Shown: positions 1 to 9,760 of the stretch, one piece after another
Layout: every line of letters begins with the position of its first letter
Numbering within the stretch: position 1 is the first letter of the stretch
From: Psoroptes ovis
Taxonomy: Eukaryota > Arthropoda > Arachnida > Sarcoptiformes > Psoroptidae
Direction of reading: 5' to 3'
DNA length: 64,000 nt
NCBI GenBank assembly: GCA_002943765.1
Contig: PQWQ01000004.1
Span: 2,108,001 to 2,172,000 of the forward strand
The notes under the pieces: generated by a model
What the model was told of the DNA's origin: nothing
The model's database searches: none
What the model saw: the letters and a program-made list of their open reading frames with translations, nothing else
Program-made: the position numbers and the translations under genes

Positions 1-303
1 GTAATTTTGCCGGATATCGATCACTAAATCGATTTCCCTAGATACATTCAAAAAAACAACAGGTTATTTGGCATATAAGTATGCTTGGATTATAAACAAT
101 ATGTGATGAGTTGGCATTCGGTCACCTTGAAATTAACGAAATTCAATCCAATAAATCATAAAGAAAAAGTGTCTAAAATTTAATTCAATTTAAATTCAGT
201 CATGCTTTTGATTTATTATAGAAAATCTCTCTAATTTTGCCGGATATCGATCACTTAATCGATTTCCCTAGATACATATAAAAGAACAACAGGTTATTTG
301 ACA
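1..303. repeat. ~228 bp monomers, left cluster
   Basis: Two adjacent monomers, the first cut by the window edge. They share the ordered blocks TGATGAGTTGGCATTCGGTC, a TTCAATTTAAATTCAG stretch, GCCGGATATCGATCAC, TCCCTAGATACAT and ACAACAGGTTATTTG. The distance between the last blocks (about 54 and 283) gives the ~228 bp period. Confidence 0.85.
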
Positions 304-419
304 TTAATTAAAAAAAATTCAAAAATATATCATGTGATATATTTAAATATGAAAATAGCTATTACATTAACTGTGAATAAATGAAAATGAATTTGCATAA
401 ATATCATGATTCATTGACA

Positions 420-700
420 AACGTTTGACATTCAAAGATTAACATCATAATTGTAAATGTTATTTTAATGAAAATCATTTCGAAATCAAAAAATGTCAGA
501 ATTACTCACTGCAAATGTCATAATCATTGCCATATTGCGATAAAACACGCACACACATACACGAGTTTCCGGTACAACTCATCAAAATCTTCCATGCATA
601 GTTGAAGTTGAATTTGATTTTATTCTTTCATATTTTCCATTCCGAAGATATGGAATTGAGTGAAGGGTATTTCATCGAAATCATATAAACTGTAATGTTC
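420..700 (-). repeat. Conserved DFDELY element, copy 1
   Basis: This is the best preserved kind of non-gene block in the array; copies recur near 4.5-4.8, 6.6-6.9, 9.5-9.75, 12.6-12.85 and, degraded, 14.6-14.8 kb. On the minus strand an ATG at 593-595 opens a short frame reading MEDFDELYRKLVYVC and stopping about ten codons later. The core around ACTCATCAAAATCTTCCATG and ACGAGTTTCCGGTACA is nearly invariant while its flanks carry indels. It may be a short exon, a small RNA or a regulatory element; nothing seen decides between these. Confidence 0.6.
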
Positions 701-819
701 ACAAATGAATATGAATTGGTATATTGTGATTTTTGAACAAAAGAACCCCTAAAACAGTGAAATGGAATCAATTGAATTTGAAAAAATTAAAAGGATTTGC
801 ATTTAATTTTGATTGAAAT

Positions 820-1252
820 ATGGGAATTATGTGATGAGTTGGCATTCGGTCACCTTGAAATTAACGGAATTCAACCTAATAAATCATAACGAAAATATGT
901 CAAAAATTTAATTCAATTTAAATTCAGTTATGCTTTCAATTTATCATAGAAAATCTCTGTGATTTTGTCGAATATCGATCACTAAATCGATTTCTCTAGA
1001 TCAGTCATTCTCAACCGGTGTTCCGCGACACTTTAGTGTTCCGCCAGATTCCAAAAGTGTGCCGGCAAATTTCGGAAATCTAACTCATTCCTTCACTATT
1101 CTCTTACTTGGTGTGCCGCAAGATTTTGGAAATAAAGGCTTTTCCTTTTTCCAGTTTGCCGCGGCGAAAAAAAGGTTGAGAGTGACTGCCCTAGATACAT
1201 CTAAAAGAACAACAGGTTATTTGGCATTAATAAAAAAAATTCATATTTGATA
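820..1252. repeat. ~228 bp monomer interrupted by a MITE
   Basis: One monomer of the array begins with the GATGAGTTGGCATTCGGTC block near 832 and continues to 1001. It resumes exactly after the inserted hAT MITE at 1189 with the CCCTAGATACAT and AACAACAGGTTATTTGG blocks. The reading of 994-1001 plus 1197 onward restores the normal monomer. Confidence 0.85.
1002..1188. mobile_element. hAT-type non-autonomous element (MITE), 187 bp
   Basis: The ends are imperfect terminal inverted repeats: CAGTCATTCTCAACC on the left and GGTTGAGAGTGACTG on the right, one mismatch in 15. The 8 bp before and after are CTCTAGAT and CCCTAGAT, an 8 bp target duplication with one difference, as expected for hAT elements. 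The CAG...CTCAACC end and the internal 'GTGTTCCGCGACAC'-like composition are typical of widespread hAT MITEs of animals. There is no coding capacity. It sits inside an array monomer and is clearly more GC-rich than its surroundings. Confidence 0.85.
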
Positions 1253-2541
1253 TTAGGTTGTCAAATATCTCCCTTCCGCTTTTTTGCTCTTTATTCAATG
1301 CTTTATAAAAAGCGTTACAGTGATCGGATTTAGTTCAAATATGCGCCGTTTTGTTCGATAATCTGTTGCCATCTAGACGGCAACTGCATAATACCTCCCT
1401 CGTAGAAGCCCCCCTCCTTATTTGCGAAGAACTCGGACAGCCACTTTTCACAATCTTCTTTTGAGTTCAACTTTACACCACCAAGGGCGTTCGCCATGGA
1501 CAGGAACAAGTGGTAATCACTTGGTGCTATGTCCGGGCTATATGGTGGATGCGATAAAACCTCCCATCCGAGCTCCCGTAGCTTCTGACGAGTCATCAAC
1601 GAAGTGTGTGGTTTGGCGTTGTCCTGGTGGAACACTACACCCTTTCTGTTGGCCAATTCTGGACGCTTCTGGTCGATCGCCTGCTTCAAGCGGTCCAGTT
1701 GTTCGCAGTAGATGGTAGAATTAAGCGTCTGGCCATGTGGGAGCAGCTCATAGTGGATGATTCCCTTCCAATCCCACCAAACACACAGCAAAACCTTCCT
1801 GGCCGTCAATCCCGGCTTGGCCACTGTTTGGGACGACTCACCGGCCTTCGACCACGACCGTTTTCGCTGGATATTGTCGTATGTGATCCATTTTTCGTCG
1901 CCAGTCACCATCCGCTTCAAGAATGGGTCGAGTTCGTTCCGTTTCAGCAGCATATCGCAGGCGTTGATTCGGTCCAGAAGGTTTTTTTGCGTCAAATCAT
2001 GCGGCACCCAAACATCAAGCTTTTTTTTGTATCCAGCCTTCTGCAGATGGTTTAAAATGGTTTGGTGACTAACTCCCATCTCCTGAGCGATGTCACGAGA
2101 TGCCACATGCCGGTCTAACTCGATGTATTCCATGATTTGATCGGTATTTGTCGTCACAGGTCTTCCGCCGGCTGGCTTATCCATGGTGTCGTTTTCACCG
2201 GCTCTGAATCGTCGAAACCATTCCTCCGCGGTTCTAAGTGATAGAGTACCATCCCCCAAAACATCATTAATTTCACGGAACGTTTCTCTAGCGGATTTGC
2301 CTTTAACGAAGGAAAACTTTAAAATAGCGCGAATTTCGGCGTTAGTGAACTCCATGTTTACACGTCTATAACTGTTGAACGCAATATCCACTAACTAATC
2401 ATGCATAGCGTCATTTTATAGGTTATGTCAAGAGCTTTCAAATGATGTATAGTATTGCCAGATACGAGCTCTGTAGCGCTTTGGACATAGCCGCGAAATT
2501 CAAAAGACAAAAAGGCGGAAGGGAGATATTTGACAACCTAA
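1253..2541 (-). mobile_element. Complete mariner-family DNA transposon, 1289 bp
   Basis: The element starts TTAGGTTGTCAAATATCTCC and ends with the exact reverse complement. The inverted repeats at 1253-1286 and 2508-2541 match over 34 bp with one mismatch. It is flanked on both sides by TA (1251-1252 and 2542-2543), the canonical Tc1/mariner target duplication. The length is normal for mariner and it contains one uninterrupted transposase frame on the minus strand. It lies inside the tandem array, 64 bp from the hAT MITE, so both inserted after the array block had formed. Confidence 0.97.
1330..2355 (-). CDS. Mariner transposase, intact D,D34D
   Basis: The product is the cut-and-paste transposase of the surrounding mariner: it binds the inverted repeats and catalyses excision and insertion at TA. 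From the ATG at 2355 it has 341 residues, close to the usual mariner length. The frame stays open 12 codons further upstream but only from a GTG. The ATG has A at -3 and G at +4. The N-terminal half has the helix-turn-helix DNA-binding region, followed by WVPHDL at about 116-121. The catalytic triad is visible: D153 in TGDEKW, D245 in HQDNAKPH and D280 in SPDIAPSDYHLF. Exactly 34 residues separate the second and third Asp, as in mariner. No frameshift or stop is present, so the enzyme could be active. Subfamily not assigned. Confidence 0.95.
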   Translation of the reverse strand: MEFTNAEIRAILKFSFVKGKSARETFREINDVLGDGTLSLRTAEEWFRRFRAGENDTMDKPAGGRPVTTNTDQIMEYIELDRHVASRDIAQEMGVSHQTILNHLQKAGYKKKLDVWVPHDLTQKNLLDRINACDMLLKRNELDPFLKRMVTGDEKWITYDNIQRKRSWSKAGESSQTVAKPGLTARKVLLCVWWDWKGIIHYELLPHGQTLNSTIYCEQLDRLKQAIDQKRPELANRKGVVFHQDNAKPHTSLMTRQKLRELGWEVLSHPPYSPDIAPSDYHLFLSMANALGGVKLNSKEDCEKWLSEFFANKEGGFYEGGIMQLPSRWQQIIEQNGAYLN

Positions 2542-2654
2542 TATTTGAAAAATTAATGAATATGCTATGTGATATATTTAAATAACTAAATTGAAATCGC
2601 AATCAATCTTGTGAAATAAAGTTTGAATTTGCGTAAATATCATGCGTCATTGTT

Positions 2655-2745
2655 AAACGATTGACATTATTAGATTTACATTATAATCATGAATGTTATT
2701 TTGATGAAAATCATTTCAAAATCAAAAAATGTCAGAATCACTCAA
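2655..2745. repeat. Truncated copy of the DFDELY element
   Basis: This stretch matches the outer part of the element (GATTGACATT through AAAAAATGTCAGAATCACTC) but stops before the DFDELY core. It is joined directly to an odd GC-rich word, GATCCGGGATCCGG, near 2747. The break suggests a deletion in this unit. Confidence 0.6.
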
Positions 2746-2817
2746 TGATCCGGGATCCGGTCAATGATTCGGAAAAAATCCAGAATCAAAATTCATATTT
2801 TCTTCAGATTATTTTTG

Positions 2818-2833
2818 ATCATATATGATCATT
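2818..2833. repeat. 16 bp palindrome TGATCATATATGATCA, copy 1
   Basis: The same perfect palindrome is found three times at equivalent places in the array: near 2818, 10218 and 13329, each about 0.6-1.1 kb from the mini-gene. Surrounding bases are also similar. Function unknown. Confidence 0.8.
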
Positions 2834-2984
2834 CACAAATCAAATTAATCAAATAATATTGTGTGTGCTGTAATTAGCTGTTTAAAAATGAAAGTTTCCC
2901 CATCAACATTTCAAGTGAAATGATACAAACGCAAAAAAATATTAAACGAAAAAAAAGATTTTTATTTCATTTTATTGAATTCTC

Positions 2985-3008
2985 AAAAAAAAAAAAAAAA
3001 AAAAAAAA
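2985..3008. repeat. A24 homopolymer
   Basis: A run of 24 A inside a block that is otherwise near-identical to about 7.58 kb, where the run is only about 9. It shows slippage since that duplication. Confidence 0.9.
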
Positions 3009-3414
3009 TTACAAAAATTTGAATGTTAGGAAATTGAAATGAATTTGATTTGAAATAATTTTTGCAAAAATTAATAGAATTTGGTTACTTAATTGAATTT
3101 TCATTGAAGAAAATTTGTTTTTAAAAAAATATTTCAAAAAATTGATTGATTAATGAAATTAATTGATAAATTGAATACCATATCATTATCAGTGAAATAT
3201 TGCCCATCAATGTAATCAATTTGATTAAATTTTCATGGAAAATTATGAATGTTATTTTTGAATTTGAAATAAATCGATTGTTTGTTGTAAGAGAATTTGA
3301 TAGGTACCGCTGCATGTTTTTTTTTTTTTGAATGGGAATTATTACTTCTCGAATTTCAATTCTTCTCCTGCTCCAAATTTCAATCAAGTTCCGGCAAACT
3401 CTCATCAATTTTGA

Positions 3415-3650
3415 TTATCGATTTTTTTTTATTAGCCCCATTGATTTACCTGTGTGTGAGATATTTAAATTCAAATTTAAATGTGAATTAAGTGAAAAAT
3501 TAAAAAATTCTAATAATTACATAGTGAACAATTTGGATTTGGAGTAATTGATGATCCTCTTGATTCTTTGGATTTCTGTTTACTCTCATTACCCTGATTA
3601 GATTTTTTACTTGATTCATTGTTATTTTTATTAGATTTTGATGAATCCAT
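3415..3650 (-). CDS. Mini-gene A, subfamily I, two exons, 54 aa
   Basis: I do not recognise this family. Predicted coding exons are 3521-3650 and 3415-3449, separated by a 71 bp intron (3450-3520) with GTAATT donor and CACACACAG acceptor. The start ATG (3648-3650, context AAAGAAATGG) is the first ATG after the TATA box 260 bp upstream. The product starts MDSSKSNKNNNESSKKSNQG, is rich in Ser, Asn and Lys, has no signal peptide or membrane segment, carries NPNCSL at the exon end and finishes KSMGLIKKNR. Exon 1 aligns without indels with copies C and D and keeps frame, although the flanks carry indels, which supports coding. Translation straight through the intron would stop after CNY, so an unspliced 45-residue form is the alternative. 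Confidence 0.6.
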
Positions 3651-3906
3651 TTCTTTTTCTTGAAATTCACGTCCAACGAATAATAATTATTTATTAATTT
3701 TTCAGGTATCGAATAATAATCGTTCAATGAAGATTTTTTTTTCAATACAATAATTGTATTATTGCTTTTATCAATAATTGATGATTTGAAATTGCTTGAA
3801 AATGAAAATGTTGCGATTAAATATGATTTAATTTATAAGCTGTAGTATAATTTTTGCGTGATGCAAATTAAAATGATTTGATGATTTTTTCACGAATACA
3901 ACAGGT

Positions 3907-3916
3907 TATTTATATA
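3907..3916 (-). promoter_or_regulatory. TATA box of mini-gene A
   Basis: TATATAAATA on the minus strand, followed by ACCTGTTGTATTCG. The same core plus ACCTGTTGTA occurs before all five genes. No ATG lies on the minus strand between it and the proposed start. Confidence 0.6.
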
Positions 3917-4019
3917 CTAAATTTTCGCAAAACATTTGAAAGAAAAAATGTTAAAAGCGATATTCTTTGTCATTTTAGTTACGATACCAGAAATTTCATT
4001 TTTTTCTTGAACATTTGAT

Positions 4020-4392
4020 TTATTTGATTCTAAAACTGTCTAAAACTTAACATATTTGAAATCAGTTATGCTCTTTATTCATTTTAAAAAATCTCTGTAA
4101 TTTCGCCATATATCGTTCACTAAATCGATTTCCCTAGATACATCCAAAAAACAACAGGCTATTTGGCATATAATTATGCTTGGATTATAAATAATATGTG
4201 ATGAGTTGGCATTCGCTCACCTTGAAATTAACAGAATTCAATCCAATGACTCATTAAGAAAATATGTCTTAAATTTAATTCAATTTAAATTCAGTTATGC
4301 TTTTATAGAAAATCTCTGTAATTTTGCCGGATATCGATCACTAAATCGATTTCCCTAGATACATCCAAAAAAACAACAGGTTATTTGGCATT
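4020..4392. repeat. ~228 bp monomers between mini-genes A and B
   Basis: One partial and one complete monomer, with the ACAACAGG block at about 4150 and 4372 (222 bp apart). The first has the variant CAGGCTATTTGG. Confidence 0.85.
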
Positions 4393-4509
4393 TATTCAAA
4401 AAAATTCATAGATATATCATGTGATATACGATGTGATATATTTAAATATCAAAATTGAAATCGCAATCAATCTTGTGAAATAAAGTTTAAATTTGCGTAA
4501 ATATCATGA

Positions 4510-4800
4510 GTCATTGTTAAACGATTGACATTATGAGATTTACATTTCAATCATGAATGTTATTTTGATGAAAATCATTTCGAAATCAAAAAATGTCAAA
4601 ATTACTCACTGCAAATGTCATAATCATTGCCATATTGCGATTAAACACGCACACACATACACGAGTTTCCGGTACAACTCATCAAAATCTTCCATGCATA
4701 GTTAAAGTTGAATTTGATTTTATTCTTTCATATTTTTGCATTCCGAATATATGAAATTGAATAAAAGATATTTCATCAAAGAATCAGATAAATTGTGATA
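4510..4800 (-). repeat. Conserved DFDELY element, copy 2
   Basis: Same block as at 420-700; the minus-strand ATG is at 4693-4695 and the short frame again reads MEDFDELYRKLVYVC. The flanks differ by small indels. Confidence 0.6.
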
Positions 4801-4991
4801 TTTACCGATGGATATGAATGAATATGATTGTGATTTTTGAAAAAAAGAACTCGTAAAATAATGAAATGAAATCAATTGAAAAATCTATCGAATTTCAGTT
4901 TTAAAATTTCGATTGATTCGTTGAGCTCTGATTTTTTCATTTATCCAAATATTTCATTGTTTTCCCTTCATGCAAAATCTTGAATTTGGTA

Positions 4992-5254
4992 TTATAGAGG
5001 TAGATAGAACCAGATCAAGATCAATAGGTTGAAGTTTTTATAATAAAAATAATACTTTTATTTGAAAATCCATTCAAGACAATTGATTGATTAAAAAAAT
5101 GAAAAATAAACAAACAATGGATGATGTGTTTTTGTTAAAGCTAAAACAGCAATGATTGGAAAACAAAACAATAAAGATCTGTGAAAGCATAGCTGTCCTA
5201 TCACACAAACATTTTTATTTGTTTGATCTGCTGCTACACCCCCCTGGGCGCCAG
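4992..5254 (-). mobile_element. Probable 3' end of a BEL/Pao-like LTR element
   Basis: Compared with the equivalent place near 13.05-13.40 kb, the array sequence is replaced here by unrelated DNA. Read on the minus strand, the segment begins TGGCGCCCAGGGGGG and then TGTAGCAGCAG. This looks like a polypurine tract (six G at 5239-5244) followed by an LTR starting TGT. One frame across the junction gives NWRPGGCSSRSNK and a stop; a WRPGG C-terminus next to the LTR is, as I recall it, common in BEL/Pao polyproteins. The putative LTR continues with AT-rich sequence and ends near 4992. No second LTR or internal domain is present. A fragment of some other LTR family is possible. Confidence 0.4.
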
Positions 5255-5447
5255 TTTTTTCATCAACATGTCAAGTGAAATGATACATACGCAGAAAATT
5301 ATTGAACGGAAAAAAGATTTTTATTTCATTTTATTGAATTCATTGATAATTTGAATTTTCATAGAAATTTTCGAATTATTTTTTGAATTTTGATTTTTTA
5401 TGACTGCAAACTGCGATCTTGCTTCGCCAATCTTGCATCAATTATAA

Positions 5448-5750
5448 TCAATTTTGATTATTGCTTTGTTCAATATCTTCTTTCTCAGCCATTGCTTTTC
5501 GCAGATCTTCTGCATATTTTTCAACTGTGTTTTTGTTATGAGAAATAATGATAAAATTAATCAATTTGGAATATTTCAATTCAGTTTTAAATTCAAATTA
5601 AGAAAAAATTTTTAAAATTTAATATTTACATTGTTGATACTCTTCACAATGTTCAACATCCGATGATGTTGATTGTTTACCATAATCACCTTGATCACCT
5701 TCTTGACGTGTTTCATTGACATTTTTTTCAGTTGGTTTTGATGACTCCAT
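5448..5750 (-). CDS. Mini-gene B, subfamily II, two exons, 65 aa
   Basis: Unknown family. Coding exons are 5630-5750 and 5448-5524; the 105 bp intron (5525-5629) has a GTAAATATT donor and an AAAACACAG acceptor, and joining keeps frame (phase 1). The ATG (context GAGAAAATGG) is the first on this strand after the TATA box 140 bp upstream. Exon 1 encodes a charged, probably disordered stretch beginning MESSKPTEKNVNETRQEGDQ with a single Cys in VEHCEEYQQ. Exon 2 encodes EKYAEDLRKAMAEKEDIEQS then NNQN, likely helical. There is no signal peptide or membrane segment. Exon 1 is homologous to subfamily I (shared EKM-x-SSK start, NE-x-x-x-x-x-x-QG spacing and the Cys near its end) but exon 2 differs. 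Copy E is nearly identical. Confidence 0.65.
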
Positions 5751-5890
5751 TTTCTCCCGCTCTTTTTCTCGAAATTCACGTTCAACGAATAATAATTTAT
5801 GTAAGATTTTTTCGGATATCGAATAATAATAATTCAATCGAAATTCAAGTAAGTTTGATTTGATGATTTTTTGAAGTATACAACAGGTTA

Positions 5891-5898
5891 TATTTATA
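5891..5898 (-). promoter_or_regulatory. TATA box of mini-gene B
   Basis: TATAAATA on the minus strand, followed by TAACCTGTTGTATAC. It lies about 140 bp before the proposed ATG with no earlier ATG between. Confidence 0.6.
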
Positions 5899-6159
5899 CT
5901 AATTTTTCATTTCATTTTTCGCAAAACATTTGAAAAAAATATTAAAAATGTTAAATGAAAAATCCTTTGCCATTTAGCTACGATACAAAAAAATTGCATT
6001 TTTTTCTGAACATTTGATTTATTAATTTTACCTTTGGCAATAAATTTAGAAAATTGCGAATAAATTATGCGAGATGAATTGGTTGTCATAGCGAACCGAT
6101 TGAAATTTTGGATTAAATTTGAAAAAATTGACATTTAATCATAACTAAAATATGAATAT

Positions 6160-6590
6160 TATGTGATGAGTTGGAATTTGTTTACCTTGAAATCAATCAA
6201 ATTTATTCGATAAATCACAAAAAATATGTTTGAAAATATCTTTAATTTGAATTAGGTTATGCTCTTAATTTATTATAGAAAATCTCTGTAATTTTGCCGG
6301 ATATCGTTCACCAAATCAATTTCCCTAGATACATCCAAAAAAACAACAGGTTATTTGACATATAATTATGCTTGGATTATAAATAATATGTGATGAGTTG
6401 GCATTCGGTCACCTTGAAATTAACGGAATTCAATCCAATGAATCATAACGAAAATATGTCTAAAATTTAATTCAATTTAAATTCAATTATGCTTTCGATT
6501 TATTATAGAAAATCTCTGTAATTTTGCCGCATATCGATCACTAAATCGATTTCCCTAGATACATCCAAGAAAACAACAGGTTGTTTGACA
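6160..6590. repeat. ~228 bp monomers between mini-genes B and C
   Basis: Two monomers with ACAACAGG blocks at about 6343 and 6570 (227 bp apart), preceded by a diverged block (GATGAGTTGGAATTTG) that also occurs upstream of mini-gene E. Confidence 0.85.
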
Positions 6591-6624
6591 TTTACTGAAA
6601 AAAATCATTTTCGATACTTGAAGC

Positions 6625-6900
6625 GATATTCTAAGATTAATATCATAATTGTAAATGTTATATCGATGAAAATCATTTTGAAATCAAAAAATGTCAAAAT
6701 TAGTCACTGCAAATGCCATAATCATTGCCATATTGCGATTGAACACGTACACACATACACGAGTTTCCGGTACAACTCATCAAAATCTTTCATGCATAGT
6801 CGAAAGAAAATTTGATTTTTTTCTTTCATCTTTCTGCATTCCGAAAATATGGAATTAAATGAAGGATATTTAATTCAAATCATATAAACTGTGATGTTCC
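6625..6900 (-). repeat. Conserved DFDELY element, copy 3
   Basis: Minus-strand ATG at 6791-6793; the core reads MKDFDELYRKLVYVC, with Glu to Lys at position 2 as in the copy near 12.75 kb. Confidence 0.6.
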
Positions 6901-7099
6901 CAAACGGATTTGAATGGATATGAATGTGATTTTCAAACCAAAGAAAACAATGAAATGAAATCGAATGACAGAATTTTTCGAAACTCAGTTTTAGAATTTC
7001 TTTAGAAAAATTGTGGATAAATTATGTGAAATAGTTCGGTTGTCATGGTGCATGCATTGAAATTTTTGATCGAATTTAAAAAAATTAAAATGATTGGCA

Positions 7100-7326
7100 T
7101 TCAATTTTGATTGAAACATGGAAATTATGTGATGAGTTGGCATTCGGTCACCTTGAAATTAACCGAATTCAATCCAATGAATCATAAAGTAAATATGTCT
7201 AAAACTTAACATATTTGAAATCAGTTATGCTCTTAATTCATTTTAAAAAATCTCGACAATTTGGCCCGATATCGATCACTGAATTGATTTTCCTAGATAC
7301 ATCCAAAAAAACAACAGGTTATTTGA
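7100..7326. repeat. Single ~228 bp monomer
   Basis: Complete monomer from the GATGAGTTGGCATTCGG block (near 7131) to ACAACAGGTTATTTGACAC (near 7309). It is followed by a deletion-bearing spacer lacking the palindrome seen in other units. Confidence 0.8.
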
Positions 7327-7983
7327 CACAAACTCGAAAAAAATATATATTTGATATTTGAAAAATTCATGAATATATCATGTCATACACGACGTGGTAT
7401 CTAAATATCACATTTGAAATCGCAATAAATGTCGATAAATGGAGATGAATTTGAAATCTTCATGCAAAATCTTGAATCTGGTAATTGGTCAATATCACAT
7501 TATTCGATTACATAAAATGATACATACGCAAAAAAATATTGAACGGAAAAGAGATTTTTATTTCATTTTATTGAATTCTCAAAAAAAAATTACAAAAATT
7601 TGAATGTTAGGAAATTGAAATGAATTTGATTTGAAATAATTTTTGCAAAAATTAATAGAATTTGGTTACTTAATTGAATTTTCATTGAAGAAAATTTGTT
7701 TTTAAAAAAATATTTCAAAAAATTGATTGATTAATGAAATTAATTGATAAATTGAATACCATATCATTATCAGTGAAATATTGCCCATCAATGTAATCAA
7801 TTTGATTAAATTTTCATGGAAAATTATGAATGTTATTTTTGAATTTGAAATAAATCGATTGTTTGTTGTAAGAGAATTTGATAGGTACCGCTGCATGTTT
7901 TTTTTTTTGAATGGGAATTATTACTTCTCGAATTTCAATTCTTCTCCTGCTCCAAATTTCAATCAAGTTCCGGCAAACTCTCA

Positions 7984-8228
7984 TCAATTTTGATTATCGA
8001 TTTTTTTTATTAGCCCCATTGATTTACCTGTGTGTGAGATATTTAAATTCAAATTTAAATGTGAATTAAGTGAAAAATTAAAAAATTCTAATAATTACAT
8101 AGTGAACAATTTGGATTTGGAGTAATTGATGATCCTCTTGATTCTTTGGATTTCTGTTTACTCTCATTACCCTGATTAGATTTTTTACTTGATTCATTGT
8201 TATTTTTATTAGATTTTGATGAATCCAT
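7984..8228 (-). CDS. Mini-gene C, subfamily I, two exons, 57 aa
   Basis: Near-identical duplicate of mini-gene A. Coding exons are 8099-8228 and 7984-8027, with a 71 bp intron (8028-8098) that has the same donor and acceptor. Exon 1 encodes the same 43 residues as copy A. In exon 2 an A-run on the coding strand is one base shorter than in A and D, so the end changes from KKNR to KKIDNQN. This resembles the NNQN end of subfamily II and uses the stop at the aligned position. It may be slippage or the ancestral form. Just upstream of the ATG this copy has a GAGCCGGAAAAAAGAA stretch absent from A, in the 5' leader only. Confidence 0.6.
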
Positions 8229-8496
8229 TTCTTTTTTCCGGCTCTTTTACTTGAAATTCACGTCCAACGAATAATAATTATTTATTAATTTTTCGGGTAT
8301 CGAATAATAATCGTTCAATGAAGATTTTTTTTCAGCACAATAATTGTATTATTGCTTTTATCAATAATTGATGATTTGAAATTGCTTGAAAATGAAAATG
8401 TTGCGATTAAATGTGATTTAATTTATATGCTGTAGTATAATTTTTGCGTGATGCAAATTAAAATGATTTGATGATTTTTTCACGAATACAACAGGT

Positions 8497-8506
8497 TATT
8501 TATATA
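8497..8506 (-). promoter_or_regulatory. TATA box of mini-gene C
   Basis: TATATAAATA on the minus strand followed by ACCTGTTGTATTCG, as in copy A. No ATG lies between it and the proposed start about 270 bp on. Confidence 0.6.
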
Positions 8507-8749
8507 CTAAATTTTCGCAAAACATTTGAAAGAAAAAATGTTAAAAGCGAAATTCTTTGTCATTTTAGTTACGATACCAGAAATTTCATTTTTTTCTTGA
8601 ACATTCGATTTATTTGATTCTACCTTTGTCAATCAAAAAAATGAATACGAATAAATTATGTGAAATAGTTCGGTTGTCATGGTGCATCCATTGAAATTTT
8701 TGATTGAATTTAAAAAAATCTAGATGATTGGCATTTAATTTTGCTTGGG

Positions 8750-9421
8750 ATATGGAAATTATGTGATGAGTTGGCAATCGGTCACCTTTAAATTATTCGA
8801 ATATAGTCGAATGTATCATGGAGAAAATATGTCAAAAATTAAACCAAATTCAAATTTAGTTATGATCTTAATTTATTTTAAAAAATCTCTGTAATTTCGC
8901 CGTATATCGTTCACTAAATCGATTTCCCTAGATACATCCAAAAAACAACAGGTTATTTGGCATATAAGTATGCTTCGATTATAAACAATATATGATGAGT
9001 TGGCATTCGGTCACCTTGAAATTAACGGAATTCAATCCAATGAATCATAACGAAAATATGTCTAAAACTTAACATATTTGAAATCAGTTATGCTTTTGAT
9101 TTATTATAGAAAATCTCTCTAATTTTGCCGGATATCGATCACTTAATCGATTTCCCTAGATACATCCAAAAAACAACAGGTTATTTGGCATATAATTATG
9201 CTTGGATTATAAATAATATGTGATGAGTTGGCATTCGGTCACCTTGAAATTAACGGAATTCAATCCAATGACTCATTAAGAAAATATGTCTAAAATTTAA
9301 TTCAATTTAAATTCAGTTATGCTTTTGATTTATTATAGAAAATCTCTCTAATTTTGCCGGATATCTATCTATCACTTAATCGATTTCCCTAGATACATAT
9401 AGAAAAACAACAGGTTATTTG
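8750..9421. repeat. Three ~228 bp monomers
   Basis: The clearest head-to-tail run: ACAACAGG blocks at about 8944, 9172 and 9405, spaced 228 and 233 bp. The third has a small duplication, ATCTATCTATC, in place of ATCGATC. Confidence 0.9.
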
Positions 9422-9529
9422 ACATTAATTAAAAAAAATTCAAAAATATATCATGTGATATATTTAAATATGAAAATAGCTATTACATTAACTGTGAATA
9501 AATGAAAATGAATTTGCATAAATATCATG

Positions 9530-9760
9530 ATTCATTGACAAACGTTTGACATTCAAAGATTCACATTATAATTGTAAATTGTCATTGCCATATTGCGATA
9601 AAACACGTACACACATACACGAGTTTCCGGTACAACTCATCAAAATCTTCCATGCATAGTTGAAGTGGAATTGGATTTTCTCTTGTATATTTTTGCATTC
9701 CGAATATATGGAATTGAATAAAGGATATTTTATCGAAAAATAATATAAACTGTGATGTTT
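9530..9760 (-). repeat. Conserved DFDELY element, copy 4
   Basis: Minus-strand ATG at 9651-9653, core MEDFDELYRKLVYVC. A deletion of about 80 bp removes the adjoining TTTTGATGAAAATCATTTCG block present in the other copies. Confidence 0.6.

Noticed and set aside
1422..2371. Long plus-strand frames opposite the mariner
   Set aside because: They are antisense shadows of the transposase, which carries all the diagnostic motifs on the minus strand.
2356..2391. 12-residue N-terminal extension of the transposase
   Set aside because: It begins at GTG; the ATG at 2355 has good context and fits the usual mariner start.
3121..3408. 95-codon minus frame, repeated at 7702-7896
   Set aside because: It is biased to Ile, Asn, Leu and Phe and lies 3' of the mini-gene second exon; its similarity between copies is explained by the block duplication.
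5751..5837. N-terminal extension of mini-gene B (and of E)
   Set aside because: The frame is open upstream but has no ATG back to the preceding stop; the first ATG after the TATA box is used instead.
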